Assembly: GCA_903872565.1 (NCBI GenBank)
Contig: CAIQLG010000283.1
Location: 1 to 42,857 of the forward strand
DNA length: 42,857 nucleotides
Source: an uncultured Lentisphaerota bacterium
Lineage (GTDB): Bacteria; Verrucomicrobiota; Lentisphaeria; Victivallales; GWF2-50-93
Direction of reading: 5' to 3'
Shown here: one piece after another, positions 35,005-42,857 of the stretch
Layout: each line of letters begins with the position of its first letter
Numbering within the stretch: the first letter of the stretch is position 1
Position numbers and translations under genes: made by a program
Notes under the pieces: generated by a model
Databases searched by the model: none
Told to the model about the DNA's origin: nothing
What the model saw: only the letters and a program-made list of their open reading frames with translations

Positions 35005-35104
35005 GCCTACATTTGCAAGAACGAGAAACTCGGCCACACCCGAGACAAGAGCAGCGAATGTCCGAACAACCTCGGAATAAAAATTGCAAAATAGCAATCT
35101 TGCC

Positions 35105-35247
35105 GTAATGCATCTTTGTTAGTGGAGGGCCACGCTTCGCCGTGGCCGTAGGCGGACGCGACCCTTCTACGCCATGAGAGCTACGCAGGGCAGGCAGAGC
35201 GCGTCCCTCCAAGAATGGTATTTGCGGAAAAAATCCTGAAGCATTGC
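35105..35247. repeat. 143-nt GGAG...CTCC element with expanded second hairpin (copy 4)
   Basis: The left end GTAATGC (35105) is followed by GGAG, the GGCCACG-CTTCGC-CGTGGCC hairpin, then GGACGCG ... CGCGTCC and CTCC. About 39 nt with its own CTAC/GTAG-like arms replaces the short loop found in the 42091 copy. The right flank GGAAAAAATCCTGAAGCATTGC is a drifted form of the usual end. It lies between the two divergent TPR gene pairs. Confidence 0.7.
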
Positions 35248-35439
35248 ATTTCACCGGCGTTATTTTTTTAGCTCAACTTTTATTTTCCCGCACATGCAGT
35301 ATATTTATATGGACTAGGTTAAGTTTGTAATTTTCAATAATCAATTCCCAAGTTATTCCGTCTTAAAATTGAGTGTTGAACATTGAAATTTTAATCCTAG
35401 TAAGTTATAGCTATAACTGGAGAGACCAGGAAAACCTTA

Positions 35440-35787
35440 ATGAAAGGATGCAGTAGGACTATGGATATCAACGGCATGGTAATATCGGTGGTCGCAATTT
35501 TGATAGGTGCCTTGGCATTCGCCAAACCAGTCATCATGTATAATAGCATGAAGAATCGCATCAGCAAAGGCGTAAGCTGTTTACATTTCTTTGTGATGGG
35601 GATAGTCTATATCGCACTCTCAGTGGGACTTCTCTCTTTTTTTTATGATAAAAATCGTTTCGCCCCTCTCTTCTTCGCAATATTCTTCCTGCTCGGACTG
35701 TGGAACGCATATTACGGATGTCTGGTCATAAGGCTAAAAAAAGGAAATCCGGACTCCGACGCGGAAAAACCTGAAACAAAATCCTGA
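35440..35787 (+). CDS. Small membrane protein of unknown function
   Basis: The product is 115 residues with three predicted membrane helices (about 10-27, 48-68 and 73-95) and a charged C-terminal tail (KKGNPDSDAEKPETKS). AGGA stands 9 nt before the ATG; a second ATG at 35461 is an alternative start. No family was recognised. It lies between the divergent TPR pairs, 140 nt before the rightward one. Confidence 0.6.
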   Translation: MKGCSRTMDINGMVISVVAILIGALAFAKPVIMYNSMKNRISKGVSCLHFFVMGIVYIALSVGLLSFFYDKNRFAPLFFAIFFLLGLWNAYYGCLVIRLKKGNPDSDAEKPETKS

Positions 35788-35929
35788 TCTTCCCAAACAC
35801 CTGAAACGATGGAAATAAAGTGATTATTTTTGAAATTTTCCTGAAAAATTCTTGAAAACTTGTTAGGGTAGTTTAAATTTAAAGGTGGTTTGGTTGACTG
35901 AATATAGAATTTTATATGAAGAAGACATG

Positions 35930-38900
35930 ATGCATATGCAAAAACTAAAAAAACTGTTGATCTTCGCCTTTACTGTGTCATTATTTTTCCCGATTGCATC
36001 CACTACCTACGGCAAGACGGATTCCGAATGGGCCATCCTACTTTCCGAAAAGCTGAACGAGCTCAAGTTTTTCGATCTTTCGGAGGATGCGCTCAAACAG
36101 GAGATCAAGAAAAATCCCGAGGATGTCGATCTGCTGAAGATACAGCTGGCGATAACGAAATTCGCGTCCAACAAGTCTGACGAGGCCAACACGATCGTCT
36201 CATCTATACCTTCGACCAGCCAGTACTATCCCAATTCCCGCAGGGTTCTGGGAATCGAGGCGTGGAAGAAGCAAAAGTTCGACATCGCCGCAGCCATCCT
36301 CGAGGAATATTTCAAGGTTTCTCTTGCAAAACCTCCGACAAGTGAACTCGGAAAGAAAGAATACTTGGAGGCCGTCAGCTATCTCGTTGAAGCATACAAG
36401 AGGATGGGCAAGGTCGAAGAAGCGAACAAGGCCCTCAAATATCGTGACAGTTTAAATAAGGAATCTGCCAAGGAGGGCAGCAACAACGGGCTTGGAGACA
36501 GGGACACGATGCTCCAGCAGGTTATAATCAATATGGACATTGCCGAAGAGATGCTTGCCAGGAAGAAGGAAGGGGCGGACGTGTTAATTAACGACAGCTT
36601 CAAGGTGATCGAGAAAATCCAGTGGGGAGGACAGGACATTCTGACAGTCTTGACATACTTTGAAAAGGCCAGAGGCTTATGCGCTCTCGGCAGACTAGAT
36701 GACGCCCTAAAGGAGATCCAAGGCAAAGTCAGGGAGGATGTCATCGCCGCCTTCGACGAAGAATACAAGAGGCAGAATTCGATCTTCATGGCACCGTCTA
36801 TATATAAGCTCTACTGGCTCGGCAGGATATACAATGCGAAGGGCAGGCTGGCCACGGACGAAAATGAAAAGACAAAATTCTATTCCGAAGGGATTAAAAA
36901 TCTCTTTGCAATCCTTAAAAACAAGGATTATGATCAATTCCCGAAATGGGACGATACTCTCAGTGCCTTCTTGGAAGCCAAGGACCAGCTTGAAAAACTC
37001 AATCATCCAATCGTAATTCCGGCAAACATGAGGGACAGGTTCAACCCCAGGAAAACCACTATTGTCTCTTCCTTTGATAAGAAAGAAGCCGACCAGTATT
37101 TTACCGATGGCAAATTCGAAAACGCCATAACATCATATGCAAAGGCATTCCACAATCTTTCAAACCGGAAATCTCTCGAGGCTGGCATTATTCTCGCGAG
37201 GTTGGCATCCTCATACCTCAAATCGGATCATACTCTCGAGGCCATGGCGATTGCATTGGATCTCGGCGACGAATACAAGAATTCAGAAAACACGCCACTG
37301 ATAATGGCGCAGGTGGGCGGATTCCTTTGGGAAGCCGCGAAGGCCAAGAAGGATCCCAAAAACAAGGACAGGGATGACAAGCAGGCGGAAGCACTTTTCA
37401 GCGATGCCATGCTCGTCTATACCTTTTATCTGAAAATTTTTCCGGCGGATCAGTACGCCGGAGACATCTCCTACACGATAGCGAAGTTCAAGCTGAAGAA
37501 CGCAGAAGACATGGCGGTCTATGCTAATACGTTGCCTCAGGGAACCATAGAGAAGGCGAAGAAGGCCGCAGAAGCCAGGGAAGCCTTCAAGAATGCCGCA
37601 CCCTACTTCCAAAATATACTTGACAACTTCGCGCAAACCAGATGGGGGATTATTTCAGCCTACTTGTTGCCATGGTGCTATACTAACTCCCTCGACTTTC
37701 TGACCGGCGCCGAAAAGTTCAAGAACTACTGCGACATGGCCATGGCGCAGGAGGGAGAAAAGGATATCGGCAATCTCGCCGATGCAAAGATGAGAATATC
37801 GGACAACTACATACAGTACGCAAAAGCTCTTGAAAAAGAGGCTGAAAACCCAAGTGGCAATCCTCAAGAACAAGTCTCCCCCCCGGAAGCGAATGACAGC
37901 AAGCCGGAGAAGGCTGACGTGAAGACTGAAGAACCGGGCACTGACGAAAAAGTCGAAAAACCAGAGCCGAAGAAACCCGAAAAGAAGTCCCCCTCCGAAT
38001 GCTATAAGCTGGCACTTGACAACCTGCTGGAAATGCTCAACAAGTGGTGCGCCGCAGGCGGCATCCTGGAAAACACAAAAAATGAGAAGGCACTCAAGGC
38101 CATTGAATACGCTTACATGCTTCTCGGATGGGCCTACGACGGCTCCGGTGGAAAGGAAAATGCATGCAAGGCTTTTGACACATTCATCAAGAAATATCCT
38201 CAGTCAAATACAGCCCCGTTGGCCATGTTTAGGATGGGACTCATTTATGGGGACCTCAAGAAGTTCGACGATGCAGGAAAAGTGCTGGAAACCCTCGCCG
38301 AAAAGTATCCGAACACTCAGGAAGGAAAGCTTGCGCTCCCAACTCTTGGCAGAAACATGTATGAGATAAAAAACTATGATAAGAGCATCTCTGTCTTTAC
38401 AAAGATACTCACACAGAACATCGAAGTATCCGTACAGGATCTCAGGTGGGCATGCGCAAATCTCTGGGATTGCGGCGGCAAGCATCCAAAGGAAGGCGGC
38501 GATGTCGCAATGAAAGCCGGCGAAAAACTTCTGACCATGATCGCCAAGCCGGCCATGGAGGATTGGATTGGCGTCAAGAAGCTTAAGGAGACCGCAGACA
38601 ATCCAGATGACCAGAAGAAACTCATGGGGGCGATAAGAGACAAGATCACATTTGACTACAGTTCCGCGTGCTACTGGGCTGGACAATACGACAAGGCCCT
38701 CAAGGCTGCGGACGAGCTGCTCGCCAACGAGAACAGTCCTTATTTCCATGATGGCAGGTTCCTGCGCGCAATGACCTACAGGGCCATGAAGAAATATGAC
38801 AAGGCTATTGCGGACTACGGCGATATCTCCATGAAGGCCCTCCAGACCAAGAAATATCCGATCTACTCGAAGGCTCAATGCCTGATGGGCGACACCTACA

Positions 38901-39235
38901 TAGACATGGGCGATTATATGAAGGCCTACGGCTCGCTCAGCATCACTGCGACTTCAATACCCGACGATTTGAAGAACGAATCAGGGAAATCTACTCCCGA
39001 GGAACTCCAGGATCAGCTTGAATGGCTCGGATTCTCAATCTACAAGTCCGCCTACGTCCTTGCAAAGATGGGAAGGAGCGATGAAAAGGTTAAAATGGTT
39101 GAGAAGTACAAGAAGTATTATCCCAAGGGGAAATATGCTAAGGAGATTGACACCCTTCCATCTCCCGAACCCAAAAAACCGGACGAACCCGCGAAGAACA
39201 CGCCCCCTCCTGTGCAACCAGAAAAAAAACAATAA
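35930..39235 (+). CDS. Giant exported TPR protein, first gene of an ExbB/ExbD cluster
   Basis: The product is about 1101 residues. A signal peptide (LKKLLIFAFTVSLFFPIASTTYG) precedes tetratricopeptide arrays over nearly the whole length (LGRIYNAKGRLATDENEK, APLAMFRMGLIYGDLKKFDDAGKVLETLAEKYPNTQEG, SKAQCLMGDTYIDMGDYMKAYGSL). A Lys/Pro/Glu-rich linker lies at about 640-690 and a Pro-rich end PEPKKPDEPAKNTPPPVQPEKKQ could bridge peptidoglycan or bind a TonB/TolA-like partner. It is paralogous along its length to the 31611 gene. Start choice is uncertain (ATG 35927, 35930 or 35936; the frame opens at a GTG at 35885). It is followed after 31 nt by the small TPR gene and then the motor genes. Confidence 0.75.
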   Translation: MHMQKLKKLLIFAFTVSLFFPIASTTYGKTDSEWAILLSEKLNELKFFDLSEDALKQEIKKNPEDVDLLKIQLAITKFASNKSDEANTIVSSIPSTSQYYPNSRRVLGIEAWKKQKFDIAAAILEEYFKVSLAKPPTSELGKKEYLEAVSYLVEAYKRMGKVEEANKALKYRDSLNKESAKEGSNNGLGDRDTMLQQVIINMDIAEEMLARKKEGADVLINDSFKVIEKIQWGGQDILTVLTYFEKARGLCALGRLDDALKEIQGKVREDVIAAFDEEYKRQNSIFMAPSIYKLYWLGRIYNAKGRLATDENEKTKFYSEGIKNLFAILKNKDYDQFPKWDDTLSAFLEAKDQLEKLNHPIVIPANMRDRFNPRKTTIVSSFDKKEADQYFTDGKFENAITSYAKAFHNLSNRKSLEAGIILARLASSYLKSDHTLEAMAIALDLGDEYKNSENTPLIMAQVGGFLWEAAKAKKDPKNKDRDDKQAEALFSDAMLVYTFYLKIFPADQYAGDISYTIAKFKLKNAEDMAVYANTLPQGTIEKAKKAAEAREAFKNAAPYFQNILDNFAQTRWGIISAYLLPWCYTNSLDFLTGAEKFKNYCDMAMAQEGEKDIGNLADAKMRISDNYIQYAKALEKEAENPSGNPQEQVSPPEANDSKPEKADVKTEEPGTDEKVEKPEPKKPEKKSPSECYKLALDNLLEMLNKWCAAGGILENTKNEKALKAIEYAYMLLGWAYDGSGGKENACKAFDTFIKKYPQSNTAPLAMFRMGLIYGDLKKFDDAGKVLETLAEKYPNTQEGKLALPTLGRNMYEIKNYDKSISVFTKILTQNIEVSVQDLRWACANLWDCGGKHPKEGGDVAMKAGEKLLTMIAKPAMEDWIGVKKLKETADNPDDQKKLMGAIRDKITFDYSSACYWAGQYDKALKAADELLANENSPYFHDGRFLRAMTYRAMKKYDKAIADYGDISMKALQTKKYPIYSKAQCLMGDTYIDMGDYMKAYGSLSITATSIPDDLKNESGKSTPEELQDQLEWLGFSIYKSAYVLAKMGRSDEKVKMVEKYKKYYPKGKYAKEIDTLPSPEPKKPDEPAKNTPPPVQPEKKQ

Positions 39236-39266
39236 ATCAACATAACTATAAGGAAAAGAATAACAT

Positions 39267-40055
39267 ATGAGAAAGAAAGAAGCATTGATCCTGTCGGTTT
39301 TGGCCTTTGCAGCATGGTCCGTTTCGGCCGTCGAGATCCACATCGAGAACAAAGATGGATCGCCAATAAAAGGGGAGTATCTGTCATGCGAACCAAACGG
39401 TGACATCACATTTAAGCAGGAAAAGTTACAACGGAAGATAAAGGCCAACGAGTACAAGTATGCCAGACTTGCAAAAGTCCCTGATGAGATTACTGCAGCT
39501 GACAAAAAATTTGCAGAAGCTAAATTCCAGGAGGCTCTTGCCAGCTACAAGACTCTTTACAATCAGTACAAGTATGTTGGATTTGACGTGTATTGTCTCT
39601 GGAAGGAGAGTGCCTGTCTGGAAAAGCTCGGAAAAAACGATGATGCCGTAGCAAGGCTGAAAACCCTCGACAGTTATCAGCTCGTTGACAAGAAGAAAGA
39701 ACCTGAGTTCAATGAATCGAGAAAACTTCTTTCCAATATTCTCATAGGAACGGGTAAATATGACGACGCACTCGCTGTACTCGCGGTGCTCGGCAACTCG
39801 GAAGATGACAACATCTCCGCCTTCAGCTTCAATGCAAAAGGAGATATACTCGTCAAGCAGAATAAGAAAAAAGAAGCGATACTGATGTTCATGCGGACAG
39901 CTCTCATCCTCAATCCGCAGAACAAGGAAAGACCTAGAGCTCTCTGCCAGATTGCGAACCTGCTGAAGGAACTGAACGACAATCGTTCCATCAAGTTTGC
40001 GGAGATATTGAAGAAGGATTATCCCGACAATCCGTTTACAAAGGAGCTGAAATAA
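39267..40055 (+). CDS. Small exported TPR protein, second gene of the ExbB/ExbD cluster
   Basis: The product is 262 residues with a signal peptide (MRKKEALILSVLAFAAWSVSA). A beta segment (VEIHIENKDGSPIKGEYLSCEPNGDITFKQ) precedes TPR-like helices ending with [59 protein letters not shown]. It is a clear paralogue of 30823-31593. The ribosome-binding site AAGGAAAAG is well placed. Likely a periplasmic partner of the giant TPR protein and of the proton-driven motor downstream. Confidence 0.75.
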   Translation: MRKKEALILSVLAFAAWSVSAVEIHIENKDGSPIKGEYLSCEPNGDITFKQEKLQRKIKANEYKYARLAKVPDEITAADKKFAEAKFQEALASYKTLYNQYKYVGFDVYCLWKESACLEKLGKNDDAVARLKTLDSYQLVDKKKEPEFNESRKLLSNILIGTGKYDDALAVLAVLGNSEDDNISAFSFNAKGDILVKQNKKKEAILMFMRTALILNPQNKERPRALCQIANLLKELNDNRSIKFAEILKKDYPDNPFTKELK

Positions 40056-40151
40056 TTTATTGGAGAAAGCAAGCAGTTGTTTGATCTCCTGTTTTTTTCG
40101 ATATTTTTAGAAGAAATCAGTTTGAAAAGAAATTTATAAGGAATAGACTAT

Positions 40152-40180
40152 TTGGATTTTGTGTATTAGAAATATATACT
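40152..40180 (+). promoter_or_regulatory. Sigma-70-type promoter before exbB
   Basis: TTGGAT (40152-40157) and TATACT (40175-40180) are separated by 17 nt, in an AT-rich 160-nt gap. The ExbB start is 38 nt downstream of the -10 box. This may allow motor genes to be expressed apart from the TPR genes. Confidence 0.45.
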
Positions 40181-40217
40181 AAAAAATTATTTAAAATTAA
40201 AAAAGGAGTCGAGACTG

Positions 40218-41081
40218 ATGAGAAAGTTCATGCTTGTGTTCGGCCTAATTGCCGGTTTAACAGCTTTGATGCGGTGTTCTGATTCGTTTGCACAGGCAGC
40301 CGCTCCGGCTGCAGCAGCTCCAGCAGCCGTAGCTCCAGCAGCCGTAGCTCCGGCCGCCGAGGCACCGGCAGCAGTTCCAACTGAAGGCGCAGAGAAGCCC
40401 AAGGGGGGGCATAATTCGGACATGGGGTTCATCACCATCATTACGCGTGCCGGATGGTTCGGAATGATGATCTGGTTACTGATCTTCGGATGTTCCATCG
40501 CCTGCTTCGCACTTGTCATAGACTCGTTCTTGAATATCAGCGAACAGAAAATTTCACCAATGTCACTCGTGCAGGATGTAAACAATGCCATCAGCCAGGG
40601 CGACCTCGCACAGGCGATCGAAGTCTGTAGTAACACAAATAATCCGCTCGCAAGGGTTCTCAAGTCCGGCTTCGTCAACGTTCAGGAAGGTTTTGAAGTC
40701 GTGCAGGACTCAGTCGGTGTCGCAGCAGACATCGAAAGTGAAAATCTCCTATCTCGAATCTCATACCTCAGCGTCATATCGAACGTCACCCCCATGTTGG
40801 GACTAATCGGTACCGTCCAAGGTATGATCTTAGCGTTCTTCAATCTTGGTACAACAGAATCTGGTGCGGCCCAGCAGTCCATGCTCGCAGTCAACATCTC
40901 GCACGGTCTGTGGGCGACTGCCGTCGGTCTTAGCGTATCAGTTATCGCCTCCATTTTCTTCTATTTCTTCAAAAACAGGACGATGAGAATCATTCTGAAC
41001 ATGGAAGCTCTGACTCTTGATGCGACAAAGTCGTTGCGTAATGCCGTTATCGTAGATGAGGAAGCGAACGAGAACGCCTAA
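40218..41081 (+). CDS. exbB: ExbB/TolQ/MotA-type proton channel protein
   Basis: The product is 287 residues. A signal peptide or extra N-terminal helix (1-25) and an Ala/Pro-rich tract (27-55, repeated AAVAP units) precede three membrane helices: 80-103, 183-210 (VTPMLGLIGTVQGMILAFF, the family core) and 228-252 (GLWATAVGLSVSVIASIFF, with the conserved Thr234). A cytoplasmic helical domain lies between helices 1 and 2. ExbB pentamers with ExbD dimers form proton-powered inner-membrane motors. The Ala/Pro extension is typical of ExbB with a periplasmic N-terminal domain. AGGAG stands 8-9 nt before the start. First of a motor gene set followed at 18 nt by an ExbD gene. Confidence 0.88.
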   Translation: MRKFMLVFGLIAGLTALMRCSDSFAQAAAPAAAAPAAVAPAAVAPAAEAPAAVPTEGAEKPKGGHNSDMGFITIITRAGWFGMMIWLLIFGCSIACFALVIDSFLNISEQKISPMSLVQDVNNAISQGDLAQAIEVCSNTNNPLARVLKSGFVNVQEGFEVVQDSVGVAADIESENLLSRISYLSVISNVTPMLGLIGTVQGMILAFFNLGTTESGAAQQSMLAVNISHGLWATAVGLSVSVIASIFFYFFKNRTMRIILNMEALTLDATKSLRNAVIVDEEANENA

Positions 41082-41099
41082 CAATCCGGAGAGATTCAA

Positions 41100-41516
41100 A
41101 TGCGCGAGCGAAAAGAAGAAGAAATGCAGTCAGGGAATCTGACCGCCATGATTGATGTGGTGTTCCAGATAATCATCTTTTTCGTAGTATCTACCAATCT
41201 GCAGAACACCATAGATGAGCGCATCAAGCTGGCGATATCCCCTCATGCCAAGCCCGTTACGGGCAAGGATCCGCGAGAAATAAAGATTGATGTGGACTCC
41301 AATGGCAACATATCCATAGCCAGGACCCGCATGTCGGCGGCAATGCTCGGTTTAATCGTTAAAAAAGCTGTAGCCGACTATGGAGCAGATACCCCGATTG
41401 TCCTCCGTGGCGACCAAAACACCAAGCATTCGGCAATGAAAGCCGCAATGGATGCCTGCACAGATGCAAAGTTGTGGAAGATCAAATTTTCCGTCCTGAA
41501 AGAAAAGGGTAAATAA
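41100..41516 (+). CDS. exbD: ExbD/TolR-type motor protein 1
   Basis: The product is 138 residues. A short cytoplasmic start (RERKEEEMQSGNLTAMIDV) leads into one membrane helix whose conserved proton-carrying Asp is D19 (AMIDVVFQIIIFFVV). The periplasmic domain has the TolR/ExbD fold signature (IKIDVDSNGNISIARTRM, TPIVLRGDQNTKHSAMKAAMDACTDAKLWKIKFSV). It diverges from the next two ExbD genes, so the channel may carry an ExbD heterodimer. GGAGAG precedes the start; two bases separate it from the next gene. Confidence 0.88.
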   Translation: MRERKEEEMQSGNLTAMIDVVFQIIIFFVVSTNLQNTIDERIKLAISPHAKPVTGKDPREIKIDVDSNGNISIARTRMSAAMLGLIVKKAVADYGADTPIVLRGDQNTKHSAMKAAMDACTDAKLWKIKFSVLKEKGK

Positions 41517-41518
41517 CT

Positions 41519-41932
41519 ATGGCAAGAAAGAAAAGAAGAAGCAATCTCCAGGCAGGCGAACTCAACCTCACCGCCATGATTGACGTTGCCTTCCAGTTGT
41601 TGTCGTTTTTCGTAATGACAATGAAGCCCACCGATGTTCTGGCTGTGCTCGATGTGTCGCGCCCTTCTCCGGAGAAACAAATGACCACGAGGCCACCACC
41701 AACCAACATAATATGGATCACGGTTCTCCCCAACGACACATATGTTCTCAATGACCGTTCGATCAGCAAGGAAAATCTGAGTAATACGCTTACAACATTA
41801 GGCGCAACAAATCCGGAAGCAACCATCATAGTCTCATGTACGCCGAAATCTACTCATGGGAAAATGGTTGAAGTGCTCGATCTTTGCGCGAAGGCAAAAC
41901 TCACCAGCCTTTCGGTAGTCAGTGTAGAATAA
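41519..41932 (+). CDS. exbD: ExbD/TolR-type motor protein 2
   Basis: The product is 137 residues. A basic N-terminus (ARKKRRSNLQAGELNL) is followed by one helix with the conserved Asp (D22, TAMIDVAFQLLSFFVMT). After it comes a Pro-rich stretch (SRPSPEKQMTTRPPP) and a periplasmic domain ending TPKSTHGKMVEVLDLCAKAKLTSLSVVSVE. It begins two bases after ExbD1, so the pair is translated together. It is roughly 80% identical over most of its length to the ExbD at 42306. An intrinsic terminator lies 53 nt downstream. Confidence 0.88.
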   Translation: MARKKRRSNLQAGELNLTAMIDVAFQLLSFFVMTMKPTDVLAVLDVSRPSPEKQMTTRPPPTNIIWITVLPNDTYVLNDRSISKENLSNTLTTLGATNPEATIIVSCTPKSTHGKMVEVLDLCAKAKLTSLSVVSVE

Positions 41933-41984
41933 CTGGTACTTGTAGCACGTCAGTTCTTAAAGATCCGTACCCAGCGAAACATGA

Positions 41985-42012
41985 AGCCAGCCTCAAAAGG
42001 GCTGGCTTTTTT
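41985..42012 (+). terminator. Intrinsic terminator after exbD2
   Basis: Stem AGCCAGCC (41985-41992) / GGCTGGCT (42000-42007) with a 7-nt loop is followed by five T. It separates the exbB-exbD1-exbD2 unit from exbD3. Confidence 0.85.
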
Positions 42013-42090
42013 ATGGAATAAGCTCGACTACGATTACGATAGCGACAACGATAGCGGAAAAACATTGAACTAACGCATTACAGAAAATAT

Positions 42091-42204
42091 GTAACCCGTC
42101 AGTTTTTGGCGGTGGAGGGCCACGCTCTGTCGTGGCCTCAGGCGGACGCGACGGAGCGCGTCCCTCCCAAAAAAGGCATTTCCCGGAAAAAACTGACGCA
42201 TTAC
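42091..42204. repeat. 114-nt paired-hairpin element with terminal inverted repeats (copy 3)
   Basis: Ends are GTAACCCGTCAGTTTTT on the left and the complement of GTAATGCGTCAGTTTTTT on the right. The core GGAG - GGCCACG/CGTGGCC hairpin - GGACGCG/CGCGTCC hairpin - CTCC lies at 42114-42167. It is the best preserved copy and lies between the two near-identical exbD genes. Confidence 0.85.
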
Positions 42205-42260
42205 GAGAATATTGATTTTTATTGAATAGGGGGCTTGTATTTTTTTGGGGGAAGGTTAAC

Positions 42261-42288
42261 TTGACATTAGGGTATGTAAATATTTATT
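42261..42288 (+). promoter_or_regulatory. Possible promoter for exbD3
   Basis: A consensus TTGACA (42261-42266) is followed 16 nt later by TTTATT (42283-42288). The ribosome-binding site and start codon come 6-18 nt further. The -10 box is weak. Confidence 0.3.
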
Positions 42289-42305
42289 GATGGAGGTAAA
42301 TAAAT

Positions 42306-42716
42306 ATGAGAAAGAAAAGAATAGCTTCTCTCCAAGCCGGCGAACTAAACCTTACAGCCATGATCGATGTCGCATTCCAGTTGTTGTCGTTCTTCGTAAT
42401 GACAATGGTGCCCACGGATGTTCTGGCTCAGATCGATGTGACGCGCCCTTCTCCTCCTCCTCCAGGAAAAATAATCACGTCACCCCTCCACCCAATCTCT
42501 ATCACGGTTCTACCCAACGACTCATATGTTCTCAACGACCGTTCGATCAGCAAGGAAAATCTGAATAATGCGCTTACTACATTGGGTGCAACAGATCCGG
42601 AAGCTACCATCATAGTCTCATGTACACCGAAATCCACTCATGGGAAGATGGTTGAAGTGCTCGATATTTGCGCAAAGGCCAAACTCACCAGCCTTTCGGT
42701 AGTCAGCCTGGAATAA
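42306..42716 (+). CDS. exbD: ExbD/TolR-type motor protein 3 (duplicate of exbD2)
   Basis: The product is 136 residues. It shares with ExbD2 the basic start, the helix with D21 (TAMIDVAFQLLSFFVMT) and the C-terminal domain TVLPNDSYVLNDRSISKENLNNALTTLGA to VVSLE. The two differ mainly in the Pro-rich periplasmic neck (RPSPPPPGKIITSPLHP here). A strong GGAGG precedes the ATG. It is separated from exbD2 by a terminator and a mobile hairpin element and probably has its own promoter, so the two necks could be expressed under different conditions. The 140 nt after it hold nothing I can identify. Confidence 0.87.
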   Translation: MRKKRIASLQAGELNLTAMIDVAFQLLSFFVMTMVPTDVLAQIDVTRPSPPPPGKIITSPLHPISITVLPNDSYVLNDRSISKENLNNALTTLGATDPEATIIVSCTPKSTHGKMVEVLDICAKAKLTSLSVVSLE

Positions 42717-42857
42717 TGTAAATTCAGACTTCCTGATCCGCCCTAATTCTGTATTCTGTGTAACTACCTTAAATTCAATCTGTTAATTCCAGTTCTGGCG
42801 TGTCAGCTCTTTTTTGCAAGTGGAAAAAAGGGATGTACCTTTCCTTAAAAAAACAAC

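Noticed and set aside
38204..38878. 224-codon minus-strand frame
   Set aside because: Antisense to the giant TPR gene; the sense frame has clear TPR periodicity.

Overview
The window looks like chromosome of a PVC-group bacterium, most likely Lentisphaerota or a close relative (Kiritimatiellota/Verrucomicrobiota). The clues are a prepilin-type FTLIELL leader on a LamG protein, a stand-alone SWIB-domain protein, an ABC operon carrying a tetratricopeptide-like membrane protein, a DUF3313-type lipoprotein, a huge GH2-like secreted enzyme and ExbB/ExbD motors beside giant TPR proteins. This assignment comes from gene content only; no rRNA is present.

Layout. 1-8.5 kb: the tail of an unidentified ORF, a large secreted CsgG-like/propeller protein whose N-terminus looks like a captured antitoxin (-), a YifB/ComM ATPase (-), a membrane-anchored metallophosphoesterase (+) and an RsmB-type rRNA methyltransferase (+). 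8.6-13.1 kb: tRNA-Leu(UAG), a DEDDh exonuclease, an ABC-2 permease remnant, a lipase-like lipoprotein, a DUF3313-like lipoprotein and a SWIB protein with a structured leader. 13.2-22.8 kb, all on the minus strand: a 1384-residue GH2-family protein, then a four-gene ABC operon (ATPase, permease, TPR-like membrane protein, permease). 23-27.2 kb: an exported cyclic-nucleotide-binding-like protein, a frameshifted squalene-cyclase-repeat lipoprotein and recN. 27.5-30.3 kb: a pseudopilin/LamG protein followed 8 nt later by a response-regulator/Ser-Thr-kinase/zinc-ribbon protein. 30.6-30.8 kb: tRNA-Arg(CCG) with a duplicated 3' half.

30.8-42.7 kb is the most interesting region. Two paralogous gene pairs (one giant TPR protein of about 1100 aa plus one small TPR protein of about 260 aa) point away from each other. 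The rightward pair is followed by an ExbB/TolQ-type channel and three ExbD/TolR-type proteins, the last two being near-identical duplicates separated by a terminator and a mobile repeat. I read this as a proton-driven Tol/Ton-like motor with its own periplasmic TPR scaffold; its function is unknown.

Intergenic space across the window is seeded with a family of paired-hairpin elements. Their cores start with GGAG or GTAG and end with the complementary CTCC or CTAC, like the REP doublets (BIMEs) moved by RAYT transposases. Some are enclosed by outer inverted ends GTAATGC...GCATTAC. A 131-nt stretch containing one of them occurs twice, inverted, 18 kb apart. No CRISPR array, rRNA, intact insertion sequence or prophage was seen.
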